From Nemertoderma westbladi (Eukaryota; Xenacoelomorpha; Nemertodermatida; Nemertodermatidae), in contig JAUCBJ010006792.1 in NCBI GenBank assembly GCA_032718475.1, forward strand, positions 26,022-90,021: 64,000 nt of DNA, given 5' to 3'. Positions 34,802-44,606 of this stretch are shown in pieces (position 1 is the stretch's first letter; the number at the start of each line of letters is the position of its first letter). The notes beneath the pieces were generated by a model. That model saw nothing but the letters and a program-made list of their open reading frames with translations. It did not search any database and was not told where the DNA came from. A program made the position numbers and the translations under genes.

Positions 34802-37118
34802 TGACGGGCCTAGCGGCCCGATAAGGAACCGACTTTTTATTTCAAATGGAAGTGGGCTTGATTCAGTTCAACTTGGCTTCATCGGCTTGGGTTGGCTCGA
34901 TTGGGCTTGACTCGGCTTGATTGGGCTTGACTCAACTCAGTCCGGCTCGACTCGACTCAGTCCGGCTCAATTTGGCGTGACACAGCTCGAATTGGCTCGA
35001 TTGGGCTCGGCTCGGCTCGGCTCGGCTCGGCTCGGCTCGGCTCGGCTCGGCTCGGCTCGGCTCGGCTCGGCTCGGCTCGGCTCGGCTCGGCTCGGCTCGG
35101 CTCGGCTCGGCTTGGCCTGACTCAACTCAGCTTGATTCGGCTCGATTGGGTTCGATTCGGCTCGGTCCGGCTCAAATTGGCTCAATTGGGCTCGATTTAG
35201 CTCAATCTGCTTGACTCGGCTCGATTGGGATTGATTCGGTTTGATTTGGCTCAACTTGGCTCAGTCCGGCTCTACTTGGCTCGGTCTGGCTCAATTATTG
35301 GGCTCGACTAGGCTTGATTGGACGCGACTAGGCTCTATTGGGCTCGACTCGATTCGATTGGGCTCGACTCGGCTTAGTCTGGTACAACTCGGCTTGATTG
35401 GGCTCAACTTGGCTCCGTCCGGCTCGACTCGGCACAATTGGGCTCGACTTGGCTTGATTGGGCTCGACTCGACTCAGTCCAGCTCAATTTGGCGTGACAC
35501 GGCTCGACTCGGCTCGATGAAACTCGGCTCGGCTCGGTCTGACTCGACTCAGCTCGATTCGGCTCAACCGGCTCGATGGGTTCGACTCGGCTCGGTCCGG
35601 CTCGACTTGGCTCAATTGGGCTCGATTCGGCTCAATTGGGCTCTACTCGGCTCGATAGGCCTCGAATCGGCTCGATTGGGATTGATTGGGCTTGACTCGG
35701 CTCGATTTGGCTCAACTTGGCTCAGTCCGGCTCGATTGGGTTCGACTTGGCTCGGTCCGGCTCAATTGGGCTCGACTAGGCTTGATTGGGCTCGACTCGG
35801 CTCTATTGGGCTCGACTCGACTTGATTGGGCTTGACTCGGCTCAGTCTGGCTCAACTCGGCTCCGTTCGGCTCGACTCGGCTTGATCGCCTCGATTGGTT
35901 CTATTCGGCTCGATCAGTATGATTCGGCTCGATTGACACATGCTGTTGGAAGGGTCAGAGCCAAACTCACGTGCTGCTCGAAGGGACAAAGTCAAACAGT
36001 ATGTCTATTATTTGATGTAACTCACGTGCTGCTCGAAGGGCGCAACATCACATATAGAAGGGTCAAAGCAAAACTCACGTGCTGCTCGAAGGGACAAAGT
36101 CAAACAATGTGTCTATTATTTGATGTAACTCACGTGCTGCTCGAAGGGCGCAAATGCATATATCGAAGGATCAAAGCCAAACTCACGTGCTGCTCGAAGG
36201 GACAAAGTCAAACATTGTGTCTATTATTTGATTAACTCACGTGCTGCTCGAAGGGCGCAACTACATATAATCGAAACAAGCCCCTGTCTTGTATTTTAAT
36301 TATATCAGAAATCGTTGCCTTCAGTACAAAATATCTAAAAATTCATTCACCTGAAGTATGGGTGACATTATAAATTCGTTTTTCGCACAGTAGAGTTAAC
36401 TAAAGCTAAATACCCTTCAGGTTGACTGAATGATTTTATTAATGTTTGCCATGCATAATGTACTATATTTGGGTCCCATGACCCACCCCATTGAACAGCT
36501 TTGCTTACATCAGATAGAGAGTAATCCCAAATTAACTTCCCTCTACGAAAATTATTTTAATTACATACATACAACCTAGCAGTCAAGTCTACAGTCAACA
36601 GTTCACAATAACTAAAATGGCATTCAGCTTACCAGCTATTCGCATTAAGCTAATAGATATTCGATTTCATTCGATTCCGTGAGTGTGTGAGGGCTATTGG
36701 GAGAGCAATCAGCTTATGATGTAATACATTAGAAGCCCACAGCTTATGTTTGCTTACCGTCTGAGTTGTAGAGTGAGGATAATACTTGGCACAGAAAGCA
36801 TTTCCTTGTTAGGTGGCCATTCCTATAGAATAGCATTACTAGGCTATCTCTATCCATTTTTCGTGAGTGCCAGCTGGTGTTTTTATCATTGGGCCTATGG
36901 CGTTTTTTCGTTTATGTCTATTTTTCGAGCCCACGGCTCATGGACGAAATAGCGGAACATACCAGGGACCTTAGAATCGCGGTATCTAGCCGCTGTGAAA
37001 ATTTCATCAAAATCGTTAGAGTAGTTTTGGCTGTAGATCAGTCAGTCAGCCAGCCAGCCAGTCAGTCAGTCAGCCACGAGCAATTCTTACAGTAATGAAC
37101 CTCTCGGTTCCTAACTAG
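34802..37118 (+). repeat. Array unit 18 (type 1) with pentamers and 108-bp repeats
   Basis: A type 1 start; a mixed pentamer array (34848-35935) with a pure GGCTC core at about 35004-35112; about three 108-bp family units (35937-36273); the AT-rich linker; then the hairpin-rich end block. Confidence 0.85.
34848..35935 (+). repeat. Degenerate GGCTC/GATTG array with a small pure core
   Basis: About 1.1 kb of degenerate 5-mers in roughly 10-bp pairs surrounds a pure run of about 21 GGCTC copies (35004-35112). It is intermediate between the fully degenerate arrays (26967, 29064, 32965) and the pure ones (20501, 22530). Confidence 0.9.
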
Positions 37119-38572
37119 TGACGGGCCTAGCGGCCCGATAAGGAACCGACTTTTTATTTTAAATAAAAGAGACAACGAGAATTAGTATAGAACTAATAAT
37201 TATGTAAAAATACAATCATATTTCATACAATAATTATTAATAAATTCGATCTATTATTAGTTGCTCAATTCTAGAACAAAATCGACCTGCAACTAGTGAA
37301 GACCTCGTTTTGGAATTTCGAAACCACGCTGGTGCGATGCGCGATATCGTGTTTAGTTAATAAAGTGAAAAACTCCATCAATTCATGTGCAACCAGTAAT
37401 AAGAAATCGCGATAAATGTAATTTGAATAAAAATCATTCTAGAAAAATTTTCCTCAAAAAGTATGAAGTCTTGGCATTGGTGACGCGAAACTAGGCCAGT
37501 GAGATTCAGGATATTGCGTTTAATATAAAAATCAAAAACGCTATCGAATTCCGTAAAGGCGTTGATAAAATACTGCAACTTTTTTGAAATTTGTAAAATT
37601 CTAGAACTAGAAAAAATTAATTTTTGAATGGCGCTGTTTGGGGTTTCGAAACATGGATAGGCTGAAAGAGGACATCGAATTAAGTTGAAAAATGAAAACC
37701 CCATCGAATTTGGACAAAGCGTTCCGGAGTTATAGCGAATCGAAAAAAATTTACCCCCCCCCAGTCGCCAAAAATTTACAGTAATTAAAAATTTTCCAAA
37801 AAAATTTTTTTGCGTTATTTTTGATGGCGAATCGATTGGCAGTACTGGCTAAGAAAATTTTTTTTTTGAAATTTTTGGTCAGAAAAAAAACATGGAAAAA
37901 GTATATTTTTAAAAGATTGGATGTCTTTGCCTCTGGTCAGAGAATGATCCAACTCTGTAACTTGGCAATCGCTCAGAGTATCAGTATAAGGCTGAGTAAA
38001 CATTCCACCTTAAAGGAAAAAGCCTCCACAGTATTAATGTTGGCATTAATGTAGCCGATACACTGTATACCTAATAGTCATTCAGCAGGGGGAAGAGTTA
38101 ATCAGCTGAGGCGGTAATAGATTGCAAACTAAACCAACCAGTTGGCAGCCTCATCGATTTATACTAAGCCTGTGTAGAACCACAAACTAAATCAACCAGT
38201 TAATATTTGCTTTGACAGAGAGTGCAGGGCCTAAACAAACAGTATGGGTGTACTAAGTACAATATTCTTGGCAACCTCATCGATTTATACTAAGCCTTGT
38301 GTAGAAATGCATTACATAAGCCATTTTTCATCAGGACACCAGCTGTCATGGGTGTTATTTTACCATTGCGCCTATGGCGTTTTTTCGTTTATGTCTATTT
38401 TTCGAGCCCACGGCTCATGGACGAAATAGCGGAACATACCAGGGACCTTAGAATCGCGGTATCAAGCCGCTGTGAAAATTTCATCAAAATCGTTAGAGTA
38501 GTTTTGGCTGTAGATCAGTCAGCCAGCCAGTCAATCAGCAAACAATTCTTACAGTAATGAACCTCTCGGTTC
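37119..38572 (+). repeat. Array unit 19 (type 1)
   Basis: The last unit in the forward direction, ending GGTTC-CTAA at 38572. The sequence that follows is in reverse orientation. Confidence 0.85.
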
Positions 38573-39308
38573 CTAATAACACCCATGACAGCTGGTAGGG
38601 AATTTACTTTAGTTTACTCTACTGTGCCATTCAGCTGAATGGATTTGAGCGATTGCCAAGTACAGAGTTGGATCATTCTCTGACCATAGGCAAAGACATC
38701 AAATCTTTTTAAAAATATACTTTTTCCATGTTTTTTTTTCTGACCAAAAATTTCAAAAAAAAATTTTCGTAGCCAGTACTGCCAATCGATTCGCCATCAA
38801 AAATAACGCAAAAAAATTTTTTTGCAAAATTTTAAATTACTGTAAATTTTTGGCGACTGGGGGGGGTAAATTTTTTTTCGATCCGCTATAACTCCTGAAC
38901 GCTTTGTCCAAATTCGATGGGGTTTTCATTTTTAAACTTAATTCGATGTCCTCTTTCAGCCTATCCATGTTTTGAAACCCCAAACAGCGCCGTTCAAAAA
39001 TTATTTTTTTCTAGTTCTAGAATTTTACAAATTTCAAAAAAGTTTCAGTATTTTATTAACGCCTTTACGGAATTCGATAGCGTTTTCGATTTTTATATTT
39101 ATATTAAACGCAATATCCTGAATCTCACTAGCCTAGTTTCGCGTCACCAATGCCAAGACTTCATACTTTTTGAGGAATATTTTTCTAGAATAATTTTTAA
39201 TTAATTACATTTATAGTGATTTCTTATTTCTGGTTGCACATGAATTGATGGAGTTTTCACTTTATTAACTAAACACGATATCGCGCATCGCACCAGCGTG
39301 GTTTCGAA
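38573..39308 (-). repeat. Inverted terminal part of the array
   Basis: This segment is the reverse complement of the middle of a unit: it runs backwards from the CAGCTGTCATGGGTG region through the palindrome and poly-C blocks to TTCGAAACCACGC. The array therefore turns round once, exactly after the CTAA of the last forward unit. Confidence 0.88.
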
Positions 39309-39332
39309 TATCGTCAATATCGACGATATCGT
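39309..39332. other. 24-bp filler at the right junction of the array
   Basis: Between the last satellite base and the right 11-bp gag repeat lie 24 bp matching neither side. With one neighbouring base they hold an 8-bp inverted repeat (ATATCGTC at 39308-39315 and GACGATAT at 39322-39329). Such filler is typical of end-joining repair. Confidence 0.6.
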
Positions 39333-41454
39333 TATTGGACATCCAGAAGGATTAATACAAGTATGGGATACATTAAACATCAGGTATGGTAACAAGGATA
39401 ACATAGCTAAGTATTTGTATGCAAAATTAGTAGCCCCCCGACACTTCCTTAGTAGCGGGATTATAGAGTTTTCCGATGAAATTCAGGAAATCTGTAGACA
39501 ATTGGACTGGTTAGGTAAGTCTCATGAATATCAGAGTTCCATGGTTATTGGAGCAGTGGTCTCTACTTTACCCAAGGGTGGAGTATGTACACGTTGGGAT
39601 AAGAAAGTGTTGTACATGAATGAACAACAACGACGAAGCCCTACCATGGCTGATCTCATGTCCTTCTTAGATAGTGAAGTAAAATTACAACTCATAAAGC
39701 AGTCCAGAGAGAAAACATCGGAAAATAAGGTAAGTGAGAAACCCGTTTCTAGGAGAAGGATAATACCAGTGTGTTATACTGACGACGGCGAAAGCCAAGC
39801 TTCTCAAGAAGAGGACAGCGGGAAAGACACAGCAAAATCTTACTATGACAACAAGACCTATAAAGACGTAAGTAAATATAAGTCTCGAACCAGTGACAGG
39901 AGAGAACAGGTAACAACAACTCCTCCTACGTCTCCTAAGATAATTCACGGAAGAAAGCCCAAAGAAAGAACGAGAGTGCATAACGTTACCCAAGGTAAAG
40001 TGAGTAACATCAAACCAAAATGTGCGCTGTGCGACGGGCCACACCGTTTGAGTGCGTGTGCTGAATCTCAAAAGAAATCCCTTGTAGACAGACGTACAGT
40101 CCTGTGGAATAAGCGGTTATGCTATAATTGCCCCAGATCAGGACACCAACAGCAAACCTGTTACTCCGACGTAAAGTGTGCAAAGTGTGGCGCGAAACAT
40201 CACATCTTGTTACACAGTGAGTTCGAACGAAACAACCCGAGTCAGGTAAGTGAGCCCGAACTACATGTCCAATTCAGTGATGTAAATGACACTGATCAAG
40301 AATCTGAGATGGAAGGATTCTATACTGACGAATTCTCCGACGCCAACGAATCCTGTTACCTAATCAATACCGCGGTGTATCGAGCACTTACTTACGAAAA
40401 GGACACCGACAATGAGTTCCCCCCAACTACCTTTGCCAGACAACCATCTTGGAAAGCTCCAACTTCCAACGTAGGAATCAGAGAATTTCCTGTAGTACAG
40501 GTAAGAGTTCATGGTCCTAACAAAAGTTACATAGTGAACGCCCTCCTTGACTCCGGCAGCACAGGAACATTCATCGATCAAGAACTAGCCGAAGATATCT
40601 TTGCGGGACAACCCAAATTCCGGACTAAATTGAATATGTCAGGAATTATGCAGGTTTGGAAATATACCCTAACGGCAGACTACTATGTAGGTGTGTTGTC
40701 CACCCCCCAGGATAAATTAGGAGCACAAGGTATAAGGTCGGTAAAAATGGTGGCTATAAAGAACTTCGCTACTACCCAAGCAGACCTTTATAATTGGGAC
40801 GAGGATGAGAGCATCCAACATCTTAAGATACCTCGATTCCAGACAGATTATCCTGGAGTGCAAATACTCATCGGCCAAAACGCGCATGAGGCGCTCGAGA
40901 CATTGGAGAAACGGCCTGCTCAACCGCAGCCACTACAAACCTATGCGGTAAGAACTAGAGTAGGTTGGTACTTCACTGGCCCTTCCCGTAGAACTCTCAA
41001 AGAGAGATTACCTCAACAACAGGTATACCAAGTAAAGGAATGGGAAGTGGAGAGCAGTGATGTGGACGATCCAACTGAGGGAACACCATACTCCTCAGAT
41101 AATGACAATATTAACTCCAATGTAGATCAATGGAGACATTGCCTTGGGACGATTAATCCAGCCGACATCGCTTCCAGAGGAGCAACTCCTCAAGAACTGA
41201 TAGATACTCCAGGCTGGTTAGGTGGATCCGACTTCTTAAGTAAAGAAGAAGAAGAATGGCCTCCTCATCTTACCCCGGCGGAGATTAGACAGGCCAAGGG
41301 AGCGGAGAAAGTAACACAACAACTCAATCGCCCAGCTGGTCGTTTACGTTTACTGGAAAGAGACCGAAAACTGTCCGGAAACTATGGAAGGCAAGATACT
41401 CTTCCTACGACCACTTCCCTAATCCGACAAATATCTAGGGACTCCATAACGTAA
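39333..41454 (+). pseudogene. gag-pro: BEL/Pao gag-protease, C-terminal part (element A)
   Basis: This continues the gene broken at 7290 and stays open to the stop at 41454. In order it encodes the rest of the DUF1759 capsid region (RWDKKVLYM at about 39592), a Cys/His array (CALCDGPHRLSAC, CYNCPRSGHQQQTC, CAKCGAKHH at about 40020-40200), an aspartic protease with ALLDSGSTGTFID at about 40540-40578, and a post-protease region. The protein then jumps to VDQWRHC...DIASRGATPQE, normally found after RNase H. RT, RNase H and integrase are absent. Compared with element B a further segment of about 310 bp is deleted near 41310, in frame. Split from its start, it cannot make a full product. Confidence 0.9.
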
Positions 41455-43080
41455 TAATATATGGAGTGGGCGTGTGAATATATCATTTTATATTTGTTTT
41501 TATTTTATATTTATGTATGTATTATTATGTAATTTTATTATAATCGTTTTCTTTAATTTTATTTAGTAGAATGTTATTTTAGTGATTATTTAGTAGATTA
41601 GTGCAATATATTAGTGTTTATTATGTACGTAATTACTTATAATATATTTAGTGCGACGGCGAGAAATAATTATTTTTTCTCTTTCCTTACTGTCCGTATC
41701 ATATTATAAATACGTGACTACAGTAAGATGAAATGTCCGTACTTATTAAAGTACAATAAAGCTCCTACTAGACTTAAGTATTATTGGTAGGCAGAGTATT
41801 AGGAATGCAAAGTTCAGATCCTCGTGTCTCGGCTAAACCAAGCTCTGGGTAGACCTTGGAAACGACTTGCCTCTTCATACTGACATTGCTTCGTGCGATA
41901 TTGCTCTCATACCGTATATTAAATAATACATATAGTAGCGTGATGTCCATATAACAGTAGCGTAAAACGCAAATAAATCTGTTAAACCTTTTGACCATCT
42001 GTAATTCTAGTCGATTAAGATATCGCGGCACCCACCGATATACTTGAAAGACAAATTCTAGAATCAGTGGTTAACGTCCCCAGACAAGCTCTGGAATAAA
42101 TCGGTGCCCATCTTAAATATTAATTTAATATTTAGTGAAATCTGTAAAATTCAGATCCGTTAACAATTCTAGTTGATTAAGATATCGTAGCATTTACCGA
42201 TACTCTTAAAAGACAAATTTCATAGAATTAAGGATCCTATGTCCCCAGACCTGCTCTGGAATCAAATTGTGTCAATTTTAACATCAAATAATAAAATTCA
42301 CGGGAATAAATTCAAATTCATATTTTAAATGAATTTCATAAATTGTCATTTTGTACAATTTATAACATTCCCAAAATTCCATTAATTAATAGATCATGGG
42401 AGCGGAGATTCATCCTATTAAGTGTGTTAGAGTGCGAGAATCTCCAACATATAGTCAATAGCCGATAAAATTAATAAAATCATACATAAAGAGGATATTG
42501 ACAATTAAAGAATTATTATTAAATAGCATCCCAGATCTGTATGCATGAGAATTACCCTAATTATACCGCTAGCATTCCATAATGTCACCATAGCAACACC
42601 CACGCTAGAATTAGAAGCAAGTTAAAAGAACAATAGAAAGCTTGTCCCATTGCATAGCATAGAGAATATAGCACACTGCTAGTATCCAAGGATACACAGT
42701 AATAACGTGACATTCTGGAAGGCACTGACTAACGGACAAATGCCCTGTATGTGTGCAGTTGGTGACAGTTGTGTGGAATTTGTGCGTTTATAGGTGAATG
42801 TTACTGCTAAAGTATGTTTACAGTAGCTAGTCGCAATTGTAAAAGTAGCCCAACTCTCCTATAGAAAGAACCTAAGTGGATTCAAGCCTTTGGGACGGAC
42901 AGTGGAGTGACTTGTGCCGGTTATCGTTGTCGTGCTGTTGCTACATGTTGGCGTAAACACCGCGACGACGGTACATCGGCGCTGAGAATCCCACTGCCCG
43001 GGGGCAAAGAAAGGTAGGCAGCGACGCCCGCTCGCCTAAACATAAACTCATTTCGATATTAATAAACTCAGATAGCAGAT
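41455..43080 (+). other. 3' non-coding region of element A
   Basis: About 1.6 kb, homologous to 53028-54690 in element B, with no shared reading frame. It holds an AT-rich first 250 bp, AATAAA in a TACAATAAAGC context (about 41751), a 162-bp direct duplication (41998-42330) and GGGAGCGG at about 42398. It separates the gag-pro frame from the downstream zinc-finger frame. A splice site or internal start for the second frame cannot be assigned. Confidence 0.6.
41998..42330 (+). repeat. 162-bp direct duplication with a repeated hairpin
   Basis: ATTCTAGT(C/T)GATTAAGATATCG begins at 42004 and 42166. Each copy ends with a hairpin CCAGA...TCTGG (CCAGACAAGCTCTGG and CCAGACCTGCTCTGG). Element B has the same pair at about 53580 and 53760, with the hairpin largely kept. 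Confidence 0.75.
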
Positions 43081-44529
43081 ATGACGGAGTTGATAGAAGA
43101 TGATCTTGGTATCAGGGAGCGATATACTCTACCTTTACAAGCATTTGTGGAAAGCTTGATACGCGGTGAAACCGATCCAACCATTACGGAGGACGATGGT
43201 CGTTATATCGAACCGCCGATGTCCCAAGAGCAACTTACGCGTGAATTGGACTATCGAAAATTCACCGCTCGCTATACGCATCGTAATAGTGCGTATATGG
43301 ACTTCCTAACTACCGGCCATCCTATCGATTTACATGATACGGACGATGTAGACACCGAAAGGGAAATGGTTCTATTTAAATATCATACCCAGCAGAGTCG
43401 TAACGATAAACCGAGAATAGGTCACGAAAATTCTATTCGTAACAGACTGGGAAGACGAACCAATATGCCTAGAATCTGAGGAGATTCAGCCTATCGCGCC
43501 CGGAACAGCGACAACGATTACATCCTAGAATGGTATCAAGGTCCACAGTGTCTCACTGCGTACAATTATCGCCATGCCAACTATGTTTCTCAGCAACGTT
43601 GTCGGTTATGCGCATCGAGAGACCACGATACGCCCATGAACACCAACGTCCGCTGATCCTATTTCCAAGAACAACCGACTATGGAAATTTATTGCGCATA
43701 TTGCAGACTCAATAACTTGCATATCTTTGCGGTTTGCCCTCAATTTATGACACAATGTCACCATTGTCAACTAAAGGGACATGCCAGTTTCGATTGCCCT
43801 TTTGATCACGACTTGGAAAGCATAGATGAAATGATCACACTACGTTACATCAGAGCTTGTGAAGCGAACGCTGATTTACATTGTGATTCACGCCATCGCT
43901 ATTATCCCGGACGCGCTTACGAAGGAGTTTATGCGTTCCATCCTTATCTATTCGCTTCGGTTGAACAGAAATCACGCATATCAAGTTACGAGCTACTGAA
44001 GCGCGTCGGAGAATGTATTTCAGCCAAATTCGTACGCAAATTTCTCAGGAGTGTTAATCCTAGCGACCTTCATTCCTATAACTTAATCAATTATATCCGT
44101 CAGGATCCGGACTATGGAGACTTCTTTGTTAACTCACACCCCGAGTTACAGGAAGTATATCGACGGCCTTACGAATACCGAGCCCGCGAACGCGAGTTGG
44201 AAAGGACCATTAAACCCCGGAGGTTTCTAACTGCATATGGTCCACCCACGGCCCTCGTTCAGACCACTCGTAAAGGACCCGTAAGAGCGGCTGTCTTGAA
44301 ACGAGCTCTCCAAGCCGTTAGACCTCTCTCCCCTGACGATGATGTCAATCAACCCGGCACTTCGACTGGCGGATACACCGACCATAATCCTACACCCTCT
44401 GATGCAATCATATTGCACCCTTCACCCAGGAGTTATAGCCCTCCTTGTAAAGTGGCTCGCCCCAAAGAGAAAAGGACTCTGGCTAGCTTTAAAAAACTGT
44501 GTAAACGCCGTCCGCGCAAGAAAGACTAA
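43081..44529 (+). pseudogene. Zinc-finger ORF downstream of gag-pro in element A (two in-frame TGA)
   Basis: One frame runs from ATG 43081 to the stop at 44527-44529 (483 codons), interrupted only by TGA at 43477-43479 and 43654-43656. The N-terminal part is acidic and of unknown fold. Around the second TGA lies a CRLC motif. From 43681 come two Cys/His fingers: C-x2-C-x5-H-x4-C (CAYCRLNNLHIFAVC) and a classic CCHC knuckle C-x2-C-x4-H-x4-C (CHHCQLKGHASFDC). The C-terminus is basic (KRRPRKK), suggesting nucleic-acid binding or nuclear import. The position after pol is where other elements carry env, but nothing env-like (signal peptide, membrane span) is visible. Element B has a decayed copy at 54691. 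Function unknown. Confidence 0.7.
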
Positions 44530-44606
44530 CTGTTTAGAGTATTTACGTATATTAGAAACTGTGATTTGTATATTTTATAGACTCAAATCCCATTTTCTGG
44601 GAGCGG
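44530..44606 (+). other. Short spacer with candidate polypurine tract
   Basis: 76 bp from the end of the zinc-finger frame to the second LTR, ending with GGGAGCGG (44599-44606) directly before TGT. A purine-rich tract abutting the LTR is expected for plus-strand priming in LTR elements, which supports 44607 as the start of an LTR. Confidence 0.45.

Larger units (their letters stand above)
7291..39332. repeat. 32-kb satellite/transposon array inserted in gag of element A
   Basis: About 20 head-to-tail units, most 1.45-1.55 kb, occupy the whole interval. A typical unit reads in order: GACGG hairpin start; AT-rich AATTAGTATAG block; a block with poly-C and poly-A runs; the AAATTTTTGGTCAG to ATGTAGCC block with palindrome CCATTCAGCTGAATGG; then a hairpin-rich block (CGCC-TAT-GGCG, GAGCC-CAC-GGCTC), a CAGC/CAGT microsatellite, and a hairpin ending CTAACTAG. 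Unit boundaries lie at about 8075, 9583, 11060, 13172, 14635, 16720, 18458, 18787, 20302, 22088, 22422, 24894, 25408, 26903, 29005, 29780, 32906, 34801, 37118 and 38572. The last stretch is inverted. No plausible protein gene lies inside. Confidence 0.9.

Noticed and set aside
26967-35935. tRNA-like B-box words (GGTTCGA) in the pentamer arrays
   Set aside because: They arise by chance from GGGTTCGACTCGG repeats; no A box or cloverleaf was found at the right distance.
43081-44529. Envelope (env) gene in the post-pol position
   Set aside because: No signal peptide, membrane span, furin site or fusion-peptide-like stretch is visible; the protein is Cys/His and basic instead.
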